Shown here piece after piece: positions 51,979 to 59,613 of a stretch of 64,000 nucleotides of DNA. The notes under the pieces were generated by a model that made no database searches, had not been told where the DNA came from, and was given only the letters and a program-made list of their open reading frames with translations. Source of the stretch: Streptococcus sp. k-402 (GTDB lineage Bacteria > Bacillota > Bacilli > Lactobacillales > Streptococcaceae); the NCBI RefSeq assembly GCF_013277515.1, contig NZ_VMNB01000008.1, forward strand, positions 23,846 through 87,845, read 5' to 3'. Both the position numbers and the translations under genes were made by a program. Within the stretch, counting starts at the first letter, position 1. Each line of letters opens with the position of its first letter.

Positions 51979-53151
51979 TTATTTTTGATGATATTTTGAA
52001 GATAATATAGCACAACCAATAGCATACACAACTGGTACTGTGACTCCGTTTCCTGCTTGTTTATAAAGTTGTGCATCTGAATTTACAGCTTTTGCCTTTT
52101 CAAATAAGTCATCACTGAAACCTTGAAGTCTAAAACACTCTTTTGGAGTAAGTCTTCTAATTTTGATAACACGACCATTCCAAACTACTGCGCCCATCTG
52201 GCAGCTACATGAAAGGTTGTGAGCTATTCCTCTCCCTACTCTTGCCCTTCTCGTTAATGAACTTGGATAAGAAAGATCAACCGAGTCACCAACCACCGCC
52301 AATTGATAACCTTGCTTTGTTCCGTTCCTAACCTTGATACCTTGTGTCAAAATTGGTTGGACCTCAAGCACTCCAGAGTTCATTGCTGTACGCTTTGTTG
52401 CACCAGCAGTATAACGAGCAGTTAAACATCTTGCTTCTTCAGTTAACTTTGGTTCAGTTAGTGATTGGTCAATCAGATAAAGACCTGTCTTAGCTCCTAG
52501 TCCCCCACCCTCTCCAACAAGTGTTGTTGCAATACCACTAGGGTCATAGACACGGTAGCTCTGCATACCGCCTACAAGTTGCTTAAGATGGCTACTGCTT
52601 TCTCTGCTGATAGGTAGTACTTGTCGTCGACCTTTTCTTCTAAGATGTCCGATAGTATAGATGCGTTCTCTATTTTGTGGTACTCCGTAATCTTTTGAGT
52701 TGAACACTTGCCATTCAAGGTCGTACCCTGATTCATCCAAGATAGAGAGATAATCGAGATAATCTCGTCCCCCACCACTTGATAAAAGTCCTTTAACATT
52801 TTCAAGGAGAACCCATTCGGGTTTATCTTCTTCTTTTTGGCTTTTGATGAGTTCAACAAATGTAAAAAAAAGTCCACTTCGCTCACCGTATAGGCCGGCT
52901 CGTTTCCCTGCGATAGACACATTTTGACAAGGGCTTCCCGCACACCAGAGATCTGCTTTTGGTAATCGTGTTGGTTCGATTGTTGTAATATCGTCATGAA
53001 ACCATTCTCCTTTCGTATCATACATTGCTTCATAAGACTTGCGTGCAAACTTATCTTTTTCACAAAATCCTACACACTTCATTCCTGCTAATTCTAGCCC
53101 ATGTCGAAAGCCACCAACTCCGGAAAAGAAATCTAGAAATGTTAGTGTCAT
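51979..53151 (-). CDS. DNA (cytosine-5) methyltransferase, 390 aa
   Basis: All M5C motifs are visible: LTFLDFFSGVGGFRHGLE (SAM binding), AGSPCQNVSIAGKR with catalytic Cys75, LLENVKGLLSSGG (ENV at 117-119), NRERIYTIGH, and PKECFRLQGF with GNGVTVPVV at the C-terminus. The target recognition region (about 185-320) is long and unfamiliar. No cognate restriction enzyme is nearby, so it is an orphan phage methylase that may protect the phage from host restriction. It overlaps the ParB-methylase gene by 4 bases. Confidence 0.94.
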   Translation of the reverse strand: MTLTFLDFFSGVGGFRHGLELAGMKCVGFCEKDKFARKSYEAMYDTKGEWFHDDITTIEPTRLPKADLWCAGSPCQNVSIAGKRAGLYGERSGLFFTFVELIKSQKEEDKPEWVLLENVKGLLSSGGGRDYLDYLSILDESGYDLEWQVFNSKDYGVPQNRERIYTIGHLRRKGRRQVLPISRESSSHLKQLVGGMQSYRVYDPSGIATTLVGEGGGLGAKTGLYLIDQSLTEPKLTEEARCLTARYTAGATKRTAMNSGVLEVQPILTQGIKVRNGTKQGYQLAVVGDSVDLSYPSSLTRRARVGRGIAHNLSCSCQMGAVVWNGRVIKIRRLTPKECFRLQGFSDDLFEKAKAVNSDAQLYKQAGNGVTVPVVYAIGCAILSSKYHQK

Positions 53152-54404
53152 ACTTGTTCCTCCAACTCCTTTAACACTTGGTTATAAGTTAGAACCTCAT
53201 GATTACGTTGAACGGTTACTTCAGTATCGCCTGTAACTTCTATATAGCGTTTAACAATGACATCCACAAACTTTTCATCAAGCTCAATTCCATAACAAAC
53301 ACGTCCAGTTTGGTCTGCAGCTATTAAAGTAGAACCAGAACCTAAAAATGGATCTAAAACTATTGTTCCACGCATAGAAGAGTTTTGAATAGGGTAAGCC
53401 ATAAGCTGAATCGGTTTCATGGTTGGGTGGTCTTTACTAGACTTAGGACGGTCATATTCCCAAATGGTAGTTTGCTTCCGATCACTAAACCATTGATGCT
53501 TTCCTTTATTCTTCCAACCATATAAACAAGGTTCATGTTGCCATTGATATGGGCTACGACCTAATACAAGTGAGTTCTTTTTCCAGATGCAACACCCACT
53601 CAAATAGAAACCAGCATCTTTAAAAGCTTTACGGAAGTTGAGTCCTTCCGTATCTGCATGAAAAACATAGATAGACGCATCATCTTCCATGTGATTTTCT
53701 ACTTGAGTAAACATAGAAAGGAGAAACTGATAGAAGTCTCCGTCAGACATATTATCATTTAGGATTTTCCCAGCCGTCTCTTCAACGTCCACATTATAAG
53801 GCGGATCTGTTACAACTAAATTAGCTTTCCTATCATCTAGCAACTGCTTATAGGTTTCAGCTTTTGTAGAATCACCACAAATGACTCTATGTTTTCCCAA
53901 TTGCCAAATGTCCCCTTGTCTTGATACCGTTGGTTTCTTCAATTCTTCTTCCACATCAAACTCATCTTCAGACAACTCCTTGTCATGGACATTAGAGAGG
54001 ATATCATCAATCTCTGGCGGTTCAAAACCAGTCAGGTCTAGATTAAAATCAGACTCCTGTAAATCCAAAAGTAAGTCCGCTAAGAGAGCTTCATCCCATT
54101 GACCGGTAATCTTATTGAGTGCAATGTTCAATGCTTTCTCATCTTCTTTGGGTAAATCAACGATGACGCACTTGGCAGTTTCATAGTCTAAATCTTTAAG
54201 AACTGTCAAGCGCTGATGCCCTCCGATGACTGTCATGTCCTTGTTTACGATGATTGGATCCACATATCCAAACTTAAGAAGCGACTGTTTTATCTTCTCA
54301 TATTCTTTATCCCCTTTTTTGAGTTTCTTTCGAGGATTATAAGCTGCAGGCTTTAATTCTTTCAGAGAGAGTTCTTTTATTTCCATTGTTGGTTGGTTCG
54401 TCAT
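53148..54404 (-). CDS. ParB domain-DNA adenine/N4-cytosine methyltransferase fusion, 418 aa
   Basis: An N-terminal ParB/Srx-like domain (about 10-100) with VIGGHQRLTVLKDLDYETAKCVIV is fused to an amino-methyltransferase. It has VVTDPPYNVDVEE (DPPYNV at 200-205) and LDPFLGSGSTLIAADQTGRVCYGIELD. The order DPPY before FxGxG fits the beta class. Such fusions are known from phages and prophages and usually act as orphan methylases. It lies between an HTH/zinc protein and the cytosine methylase in one operon. Confidence 0.93.
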   Translation of the reverse strand: MTNQPTMEIKELSLKELKPAAYNPRKKLKKGDKEYEKIKQSLLKFGYVDPIIVNKDMTVIGGHQRLTVLKDLDYETAKCVIVDLPKEDEKALNIALNKITGQWDEALLADLLLDLQESDFNLDLTGFEPPEIDDILSNVHDKELSEDEFDVEEELKKPTVSRQGDIWQLGKHRVICGDSTKAETYKQLLDDRKANLVVTDPPYNVDVEETAGKILNDNMSDGDFYQFLLSMFTQVENHMEDDASIYVFHADTEGLNFRKAFKDAGFYLSGCCIWKKNSLVLGRSPYQWQHEPCLYGWKNKGKHQWFSDRKQTTIWEYDRPKSSKDHPTMKPIQLMAYPIQNSSMRGTIVLDPFLGSGSTLIAADQTGRVCYGIELDEKFVDVIVKRYIEVTGDTEVTVQRNHEVLTYNQVLKELEEQV

Positions 54405-54405
54405 T

Positions 54406-54837
54406 TTAGACTCCTTTGTAAAATCTTATCTGTATGTAGCAGGCATGGCTACAATACTTTCTATTAGGATTGGCATAGGATAAAAATGACCTACCACAAC
54501 AATGGCAAGTCATTTCTTCATATGCAGTTTGTTCCTTATCATGCTCCTCTTGATGATTTTTCCACCAATTTATTCTGCACCTGTCTGAGCAAAATTTCTT
54601 CGGTCGTCCAGTTTTATTAGGAACCATAGGTTGAAAGCATTGAGGACAGTTTGTACCATCTTGAACTCGTTTCTCAACCATCAAATACGGTAATGTCCCT
54701 TGTCCCTTTAACTCAGGATGTCTTTTACAATACTTCTTAACAGAGTCCTTAGATAGACCAATTGCTTTAGCAACTTCACCGTATCCTAAGCCATTTTTTC
54801 TAAGTAACCAAATTTGTTCTCGTTGAAAGTTATTCAT
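54406..54837 (-). CDS. HTH and double zinc-ribbon phage protein, 143 aa
   Basis: The N-terminal HTH (REQIWLLRKNGLGYGEVAKAIGLSKDSVKKYCKRH) is followed by two Cys4-type zinc ribbons: CPQCFQP ... FCSDRC (about 63-88) and CHCCGRS ... YCSHAC (about 112-134). It should bind DNA. It precedes the methylase genes by 1 base and may regulate or recruit them. No precise function is recognised. Confidence 0.75.
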   Translation of the reverse strand: MNNFQREQIWLLRKNGLGYGEVAKAIGLSKDSVKKYCKRHPELKGQGTLPYLMVEKRVQDGTNCPQCFQPMVPNKTGRPKKFCSDRCRINWWKNHQEEHDKEQTAYEEMTCHCCGRSFLSYANPNRKYCSHACYIQIRFYKGV

Positions 54838-55103
54838 ACCTGTTCCTCACTTTTATACAAAAAAATAAGGTTATTTTCGTACCTAAATTTAAACAAATTT
54901 ACGAAAATAACACTCACTTAATTCTATATTCTTACTGGATTCTTTACTATTTTGAATTGATTTTTATATCCCACCCTATCAATTTTGCGAAATTTTACGT
55001 TTAGGGGGGCGTCGGTCTTTTAGGGACAAGGATTTAGAGATTTTATCCCCCCCTACCCCACCAAATTATAAAAAAGAGATACTTTTAGAACGAAAATTCA
55101 ATA
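54838..55103. other. non-coding gap with GC-rich candidate cos site
   Basis: The gap holds a 12-bp inverted repeat GTTATTTTCGTA/TACGAAAATAAC (about 54872-54913). It also has a G/C-run segment, AGGGGGGCGTCGGTC (about 55001-55016), followed by ATCCCCCCCTACCCC (about 55042-55057), which stands out in very AT-rich DNA. It lies directly after the HNH endonuclease gene. HNH genes are known to sit beside cos and to be needed for cos cutting. The position makes a cos site plausible; no cut site can be read directly. Confidence 0.4.
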
Positions 55104-55469
55104 TTAAAATCGATAGGTATATTCCACATATCTGTCAGTCGTCTTGGTCTTCCTATCATGACAAGATCTACAAAGAGCTTGCCAGTTGGATTGATTCCAA
55201 AAGAGTTCTTGGTCACCTCGGTGGGGACTGATATGGTCAACCACTGTCGCCTTGGTCAGTCGACCATTTCTTTGGCAGTAAACACAGAGGGGATTGAGCT
55301 TTAAATAACGAATCCGTGCTTTGTTCCACCGTGAATTATAACCTTTAGCTTTGGTTGTCTTGGTATCAAGTGAGTGGTTAGTCTTGTGATCATCGCAGTA
55401 CTTGTTTCCATAGGTCACAAGGTTTGGACAACCATTCTGCTTGCAGGGAGTACTTGGTCTACGTGGCAT
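55104..55469 (-). CDS. HNH endonuclease, 121 aa
   Basis: I start at MPRRPSTPCKQNGC (ATG 55469), which begins one base after the metK stop and has GGAGCGG upstream. It has two zinc pairs (CKQNGC ... YCDDH, CVYCQRNGR ... CRSCH) and the HNH core VVDHISPHRGDQELFWNQSNWQALC. The family joins terminase in cos cleavage in many phages. It is separated from terS by four accessory genes and the methylases. Confidence 0.92.
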   Translation of the reverse strand: MPRRPSTPCKQNGCPNLVTYGNKYCDDHKTNHSLDTKTTKAKGYNSRWNKARIRYLKLNPLCVYCQRNGRLTKATVVDHISPHRGDQELFWNQSNWQALCRSCHDRKTKTTDRYVEYTYRF

Positions 55470-55470
55470 C

Positions 55471-56508
55471 TTACCGCTCCCAAGAAAGAGTTGGTTTCGT
55501 AAAATGGCCAAAACATGTAGTTTGAGTGTAGTCTACATTTAGAAGATTCAACTCATTGATAATTCCTTTCGGTGTTAAATCGTACCGTTCTCTAATCATT
55601 CCTACCAATTGTTTGCTCTTATAGTTACTTGTTCCAAATGTTTCTACATGAATAGAAACCGGTTCTGCGACCCCTATAGCGTAAGCTAATTGAACTTCGC
55701 ATTGTTTAGCATATCCTTCACGAACGATGTCTTTTGCAATCTTACGTGCCATATAAGCTCCTGAGCGATCTACTTTACTTGGATCCTTTCCTGAAAATGC
55801 ACCACCACCATGATGAGCAAATCCACCGTAGGTATCAGCGATAATTTTTCTTCCAGTAACTCCAGCATCGGCATAAGAACCACCAAGAACGAAACGACCA
55901 GTTGGATTCACTAAAATGTTAAAATCAAGGTTTTGTCTATACTGTTTTGCAACTTTCATCATAGATTCTTTAACAATAGCTCTTAAATTCTCAATTGTCA
56001 TTTCATCGCTATGCTGAATTGACACTAAGAATGTTGTAATTCTTTTATTGTCATAATCATAAGAAACTTGTGCCTTAGCATCTTTCCCTAAGAGCGGATG
56101 CTGAAGTTCCATAAGATTCTCAAGAACACGAGTTGCTAAAACGTAGGGAAGTGGCAAGTATTCGTCAGTTTCATCAGTTGCATAGCCATACATCACCCCT
56201 TGATCTCCAGCACCACCTGTATCAACACCTTGAGAAATATCATCACTTTGTAATCCGATAAGATTTGTCACAATGATGTTTTCCATTCCTAGTGGTTTAA
56301 CGACATTTCGAACAACAGTTTTTAAATCAAATAAGGCTGTTGTTTTCATTTCACCTGCAACCACTATATGATTATCTTTGATAAGAGTTTCTACTGCAAC
56401 CCTACTATTCTTATCTTGTTCTAAACATACTGTTAGAACAGCATCTGAAATCTGGTCACAAATTTTATCTGGATGGCCATTAGATACTTGTTCACTCGTA
56501 ATAATCAT
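55471..56508 (-). CDS. metK: phage-encoded S-adenosylmethionine synthase, 345 aa
   Basis: I start at MIITSEQVSNGHPDKI (ATG 56508, GGAGGA just upstream). ITSEQVSNGHPDKICDQISDAVL, VDTGGAGDQGVMYGYA and GFAHHGGGAFSGKDPSKVDRSG are the three conserved MetK regions with substrate-binding residues. The protein is about 50 residues shorter than bacterial MetK (about 395). Deletions are in loop regions. It makes SAM from methionine and ATP. Two DNA methyltransferases lie downstream in the same transcript, so it probably boosts SAM supply for them. Confidence 0.93.
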   Translation of the reverse strand: MIITSEQVSNGHPDKICDQISDAVLTVCLEQDKNSRVAVETLIKDNHIVVAGEMKTTALFDLKTVVRNVVKPLGMENIIVTNLIGLQSDDISQGVDTGGAGDQGVMYGYATDETDEYLPLPYVLATRVLENLMELQHPLLGKDAKAQVSYDYDNKRITTFLVSIQHSDEMTIENLRAIVKESMMKVAKQYRQNLDFNILVNPTGRFVLGGSYADAGVTGRKIIADTYGGFAHHGGGAFSGKDPSKVDRSGAYMARKIAKDIVREGYAKQCEVQLAYAIGVAEPVSIHVETFGTSNYKSKQLVGMIRERYDLTPKGIINELNLLNVDYTQTTCFGHFTKPTLSWER

Positions 56509-56557
56509 TCTTTCCTCCACGAAAAAAGCCTTCCCATTTGGGTAAGGCTCTGTTTAT

Positions 56558-56719
56558 TTATTTTGCTTTTCTACCTGCTTCATAGGCTTGTTCAAGCATT
56601 TCTTTCAATGCCCAAACGCTGATGTCATAAAAGTCAAGGCTGTCGCTATTTCTCGTTTCTAGCGTTTCAGCGCCAATTCTATTTTTTGCGATTTTTGTTA
56701 AAATATCCTCTTTCTTCAT
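56558..56719 (-). CDS. DUF6900-like phage protein, 53 aa
   Basis: With the ATG at 56719 (AGAGGA upstream) the product begins MKKEDILTKIAKNRIGAETL and contains SDSLDFYDISVWALKEMLEQAY, matching a small phage family of unknown role. The longer frame from 56752 would add a basic stretch. It is the second gene behind the late promoter array. Confidence 0.65.
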   Translation of the reverse strand: MKKEDILTKIAKNRIGAETLETRNSDSLDFYDISVWALKEMLEQAYEAGRKAK

Positions 56720-56807
56720 GGTTTTATCCTCTTTCTTTTTTGTTGTAACCATATTACCTCTAAGAGCGGGATATATCCAGTCATTTGTGCATTATTTTAA
56801 AGATATT

Positions 56808-57035
56808 TTAAACTTTTAAAGTTTTCAAAATCACTTCAAGAATAGCTTCTTGTTCATCAGATTCTGGGTAGATATCCCATCCTCTGTCATAAGAAATGAT
56901 AGTATTTTCAGCAACCTCAACCTCTAATTTGAATACACATCCTAAATCAATACCTACATCTGATGGTTGGACACTGACTTTTGCTATGTAATCAACTATT
57001 TGTCCGTGATAATGAATCTGCCCTCTGGTCCACAT
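56808..57035 (-). CDS. small phage protein (DUF7678-like), 75 aa
   Basis: MWTRGQIHYHGQIVDYIAKV at the start and NTIISYDRGWDIYPESDEQEAI near the end resemble small proteins recurrent in streptococcal and enterococcal prophages. Function is unknown. It is the first gene downstream of the 11-bp repeat array and its -10 box, so it heads the late or middle transcript. Confidence 0.65.
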   Translation of the reverse strand: MWTRGQIHYHGQIVDYIAKVSVQPSDVGIDLGCVFKLEVEVAENTIISYDRGWDIYPESDEQEAILEVILKTLKV

Positions 57036-57131
57036 GGTTATTCTCCTCTTATTTTTCTAGGTGTATATTACCGTAGAACCAGGATTTTATCCAGTAAAAT
57101 TAGCAGATTTTCTATCTTTTTTGACATCTTA

Positions 57132-57137
57132 AGTATA
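57132..57137 (-). promoter_or_regulatory. -10 box downstream of the 11-bp array
   Basis: TATACT on the minus strand (complement of 57132-57137), with no separate -35. The last array unit (57154-57164) occupies the -35 position, as in activator-dependent promoters. Confidence 0.6.
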
Positions 57138-57153
57138 ACACAGTCATTTTTAA

Positions 57154-57219
57154 AAAGCAGTACCATCTTAGTAACAACTTAGTAACAGGGTAGTACCACC
57201 TTAGTAACACCCTAGTATC
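57154..57219 (-). repeat. six tandem 11-bp repeats, activator array
   Basis: Six exact 11-base units fill 66 bases. On the minus strand they read GATACTAGGGT, GTTACTAAGGT, GGTACTACCCT, GTTACTAAGTT, GTTACTAAGAT and GGTACTGCTTT; consensus GKTACTAAGGT. An 11-base period places each unit on the same DNA face. The array lies between the stop of the regulator gene (57221) and a -10 box, so it is probably the binding site of the ArpU-type regulator that turns on the late genes. Confidence 0.7.
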
Positions 57220-57220
57220 A

Positions 57221-57703
57221 TTATCCATTTATACTCAAGGTTTTACCAGCAAAACGGTAATATTCTTTTACTTGTCTTAAGGCTTTTTGTCTATATCGAC
57301 TAACTGTCATTCTAGAAACATTATGTTTAGGTAGTAACTCATCCCATGTCAATCCAGCTAAGACTAAATCAACTACTACATCCCTCATAATTTCATCAAC
57401 AGAAGAAACAGCAAGTTCAAAAAAATCGAGATCAGTTTTTAAATGACAGTACTTTTCAAACAGTGACTCCTGATATTCTTTTTCCTCTGCTAAGAACTTA
57501 TCATGAAAAGATAGAGCCATATTTTCTGTTCTAACATTAGTTTTACTCGTTTTAACACGTTCTTCATTTGTCTGTCTAGTAGCAAGAGAATAGAGAAAAG
57601 CATCTTCTGAAATGGGTTTATAGTTTTCAATCAAGTTCTTTGCAATTGTTAAATCTCTTTTTGCATCTTGATAGTGTTGAAAATAGTAGTCTACTTTATC
57701 CAT
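57221..57703 (-). CDS. ArpU/DUF1492-like late transcriptional regulator, 160 aa
   Basis: The C-terminal 50 residues hold a sigma-region-4-like HTH (LTWDELLPKHNVSRMTVSRYRQKALRQV, about 117-144). The N-terminal part is helical. Such proteins control late or packaging gene expression in Gram-positive phages. The gene directly precedes the six-repeat array. It follows the SNF2 helicase gene after one base. Confidence 0.75.
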   Translation of the reverse strand: MDKVDYYFQHYQDAKRDLTIAKNLIENYKPISEDAFLYSLATRQTNEERVKTSKTNVRTENMALSFHDKFLAEEKEYQESLFEKYCHLKTDLDFFELAVSSVDEIMRDVVVDLVLAGLTWDELLPKHNVSRMTVSRYRQKALRQVKEYYRFAGKTLSING

Positions 57704-57704
57704 A

Positions 57705-59072
57705 TCAACCTCCTACTTGCGCTTTTACTGCTTCAATCAAACGTGATTGTTGTGCGTCTTTGGCAGTTAAAGCTTTTAGAATATCAGCATCAATTGTACC
57801 TTCCGTTACAATATGCTGAATAATAACTGTATTTGCTTGTTGTCCTTGTCGCCAAAGTCGAGCATTGGTTTGTTGGTACAGTTCAAGTGACCAAGTTAAT
57901 CCAAACCACACTAAGTGATGACCTCCCTTTTGTAAATTTAGACCATGTCCTGCACTAGCTGGGTGTAGCAAACCAACAGTGATGTTCCCTTTATTCCATT
58001 CATGAATATCAGTTTCACTTTTAAGAACTGTACTTTTAACCCTAAGCTTGTTCAATCGTTCTTGAATACGAAGTAAATCATGCTTAAACCAATAAGCGAC
58101 CAGAACTGGTTCTCCATTTGCGGCTTCAATAATATCTTCAAGTGCATCAAGTTTTTGATCATGTAACTTGATAATTTTATGATCATCAGAATAAACTGCA
58201 CCATTAGCCATTTGAACCAGTTTATTGGATAAACTAGCAGCATTTGCTGCTGTTATTTCAATTTCGTTAGAATCAGAAATAACAGAATCCTTTTTAAACT
58301 CTTTATATCTTTTTGCTTCTGCATTTGTGAGATGAACTGATTTTTTCGTTGAGATTAATGTTGGCATTTGTAGATAATCCATTGCTTTCATAGAAATTGT
58401 GATGTCGTCAATCTTGTCAAAGATTTGACACTCTGCATAGTCCATTGGAATATATTCATAAACGACATTTCCATTTCTGCGTCCCTCTCTAAAATAACGA
58501 CTTCGATATTCTCCAATAAAACGTCCCAAACGGACACCGCCATCAATGACTTTAAACTCCGCAAACAAATCCATCAATCCATTAGAACTTGGTGTGCCTG
58601 TTAAACCTACCACTCGTTTCATGTAAGGGCGCATGGCCATAAAAGCTTTAAAACGTTTTGATTGCCATGATTTAAATGAACTTAATTCATCAATGACAAT
58701 CATATCCCACTTGAAATGAGGATGACACTGTTCAACTAACCAAGGGAGATTTTCACGATTGACGATGTAGATATCCGCATCTTTATGGAGTGCTTCTTGT
58801 CGTTGTTTGGGACTGCCTACAATTTTTGAATATCTCAAATGAGACAGTTCTGTCCATTGCTCTATTTCGTCACTCCATACTGTATTTGCGACTCTAAGTG
58901 GAGCAATTACCAGTACTTTATGAATTTCATAGCGATCAAACATCAGTTCATTAATAGCTGATAAGGTTGTAGCTGTTTTTCCCATCCCCATGTCTAAAAT
59001 GACTGCTGCATAAGGAGTTTTTATGATGAAGTCCTTGGTGACTTCTTGATAGTCATGCAGTTTCAATTTCAT
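57705..59072 (-). CDS. SNF2-type DEAD/DEAH helicase, 455 aa
   Basis: With the ATG at 59072 (MKLKLHDYQEV, AGGGG upstream) the enzyme has Walker A DMGMGKTATTLSAI (about 27-40), VIDELSSFK (motif II), GLTGTPSSNGLMDLFAE (motif III) and VWFGLTWSLELYQQTNARLWRQGQ (motifs V and VI). It is a superfamily 2 ATPase found in phage replication modules next to VRR-NUC proteins. Its start overlaps the VRR-NUC gene by 20 bases. It probably works on branched replication DNA. Confidence 0.92.
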   Translation of the reverse strand: MKLKLHDYQEVTKDFIIKTPYAAVILDMGMGKTATTLSAINELMFDRYEIHKVLVIAPLRVANTVWSDEIEQWTELSHLRYSKIVGSPKQRQEALHKDADIYIVNRENLPWLVEQCHPHFKWDMIVIDELSSFKSWQSKRFKAFMAMRPYMKRVVGLTGTPSSNGLMDLFAEFKVIDGGVRLGRFIGEYRSRYFREGRRNGNVVYEYIPMDYAECQIFDKIDDITISMKAMDYLQMPTLISTKKSVHLTNAEAKRYKEFKKDSVISDSNEIEITAANAASLSNKLVQMANGAVYSDDHKIIKLHDQKLDALEDIIEAANGEPVLVAYWFKHDLLRIQERLNKLRVKSTVLKSETDIHEWNKGNITVGLLHPASAGHGLNLQKGGHHLVWFGLTWSLELYQQTNARLWRQGQQANTVIIQHIVTEGTIDADILKALTAKDAQQSRLIEAVKAQVGG

Positions 59073-59334
59073 CCAATATCCCCTCAATATCATTCTTATT
59101 ATCTAAAACATAGACTCGAAATCCTAAACGTTCAAATAGCTTATGCCGTGAAACCTGCAAAGCTCTAGGATGTTGATTAGGTGCTTTTACTTCCACCAAA
59201 CCAAACTTGCCATTGGGTAAGAATACCAATCGGTCAGGTACTCCTGAAAAGGAAGGTGATACCCACTTTGGACAGATACCACCACGCTTTTTAACCTCGC
59301 TTGCTAATTTTTGTTCAATCACTTTTTCTCTCAT
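59053..59334 (-). CDS. VRR-NUC domain nuclease, 93 aa
   Basis: The single-domain form of VRR-NUC: VSPSFSGVPDRLVFLPNGKFGLVEVKAPNQHPRALQ carries the PD...(D/E)xK core (GVPDR, EVKAP). Stand-alone phage VRR-NUC proteins are structure-specific endonucleases. The gene is coupled to the SNF2 helicase, and the two probably act together. Confidence 0.93.
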   Translation of the reverse strand: MREKVIEQKLASEVKKRGGICPKWVSPSFSGVPDRLVFLPNGKFGLVEVKAPNQHPRALQVSRHKLFERLGFRVYVLDNKNDIEGILDEIETA

Positions 59335-59613
59335 ACTTGTCCTCTCATCAGATTTAAATGGTGGAGGTCTAATGAGGTCATTTACTAAACTTTCCTTATA
59401 TACTTTTTATTAGTTAAATTTCCTATAGAGATAGTTTTAGAAAAGACCATCATTGACTTACACTAAACAATGAAATGGAAGTCGTGGAACTTAATCCATA
59501 AAATTTTTGACCAAACTTCACAAATTATTTTTCACTGAATACTTCAACGACTTACACTCCAAAAATACTTGATTTAAAATCAAGTGGAGGTACACCCTCA
59601 CTTGTGTAAGTCA
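59335..59613. other. gap with terminator and GTGTAAGTC repeats
   Basis: No gene is evident. ACTTGATTT/AAATCAAGT (about 59565-59585) followed by ATTTTT on the minus strand is a terminator for the primase gene. A 9-base motif GACTTACAC occurs at 59455-59463 and 59549-59557 and inverted at 59604-59612, the last overlapping the primase end. Such repeats in a replication module could be a replication origin or a binding site; this is inference. Confidence 0.5.

Noticed and set aside
52572-53063. 163-codon frame inside the cytosine methyltransferase gene
   Set aside because: It is in another frame of the same strand. The methyltransferase frame has all catalytic motifs, so this is a shadow.
57154-57219. 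Possible CRISPR array
   Set aside because: The units are only 11 bases with no spacers between them, and no cas gene is present. It is a protein-binding array.
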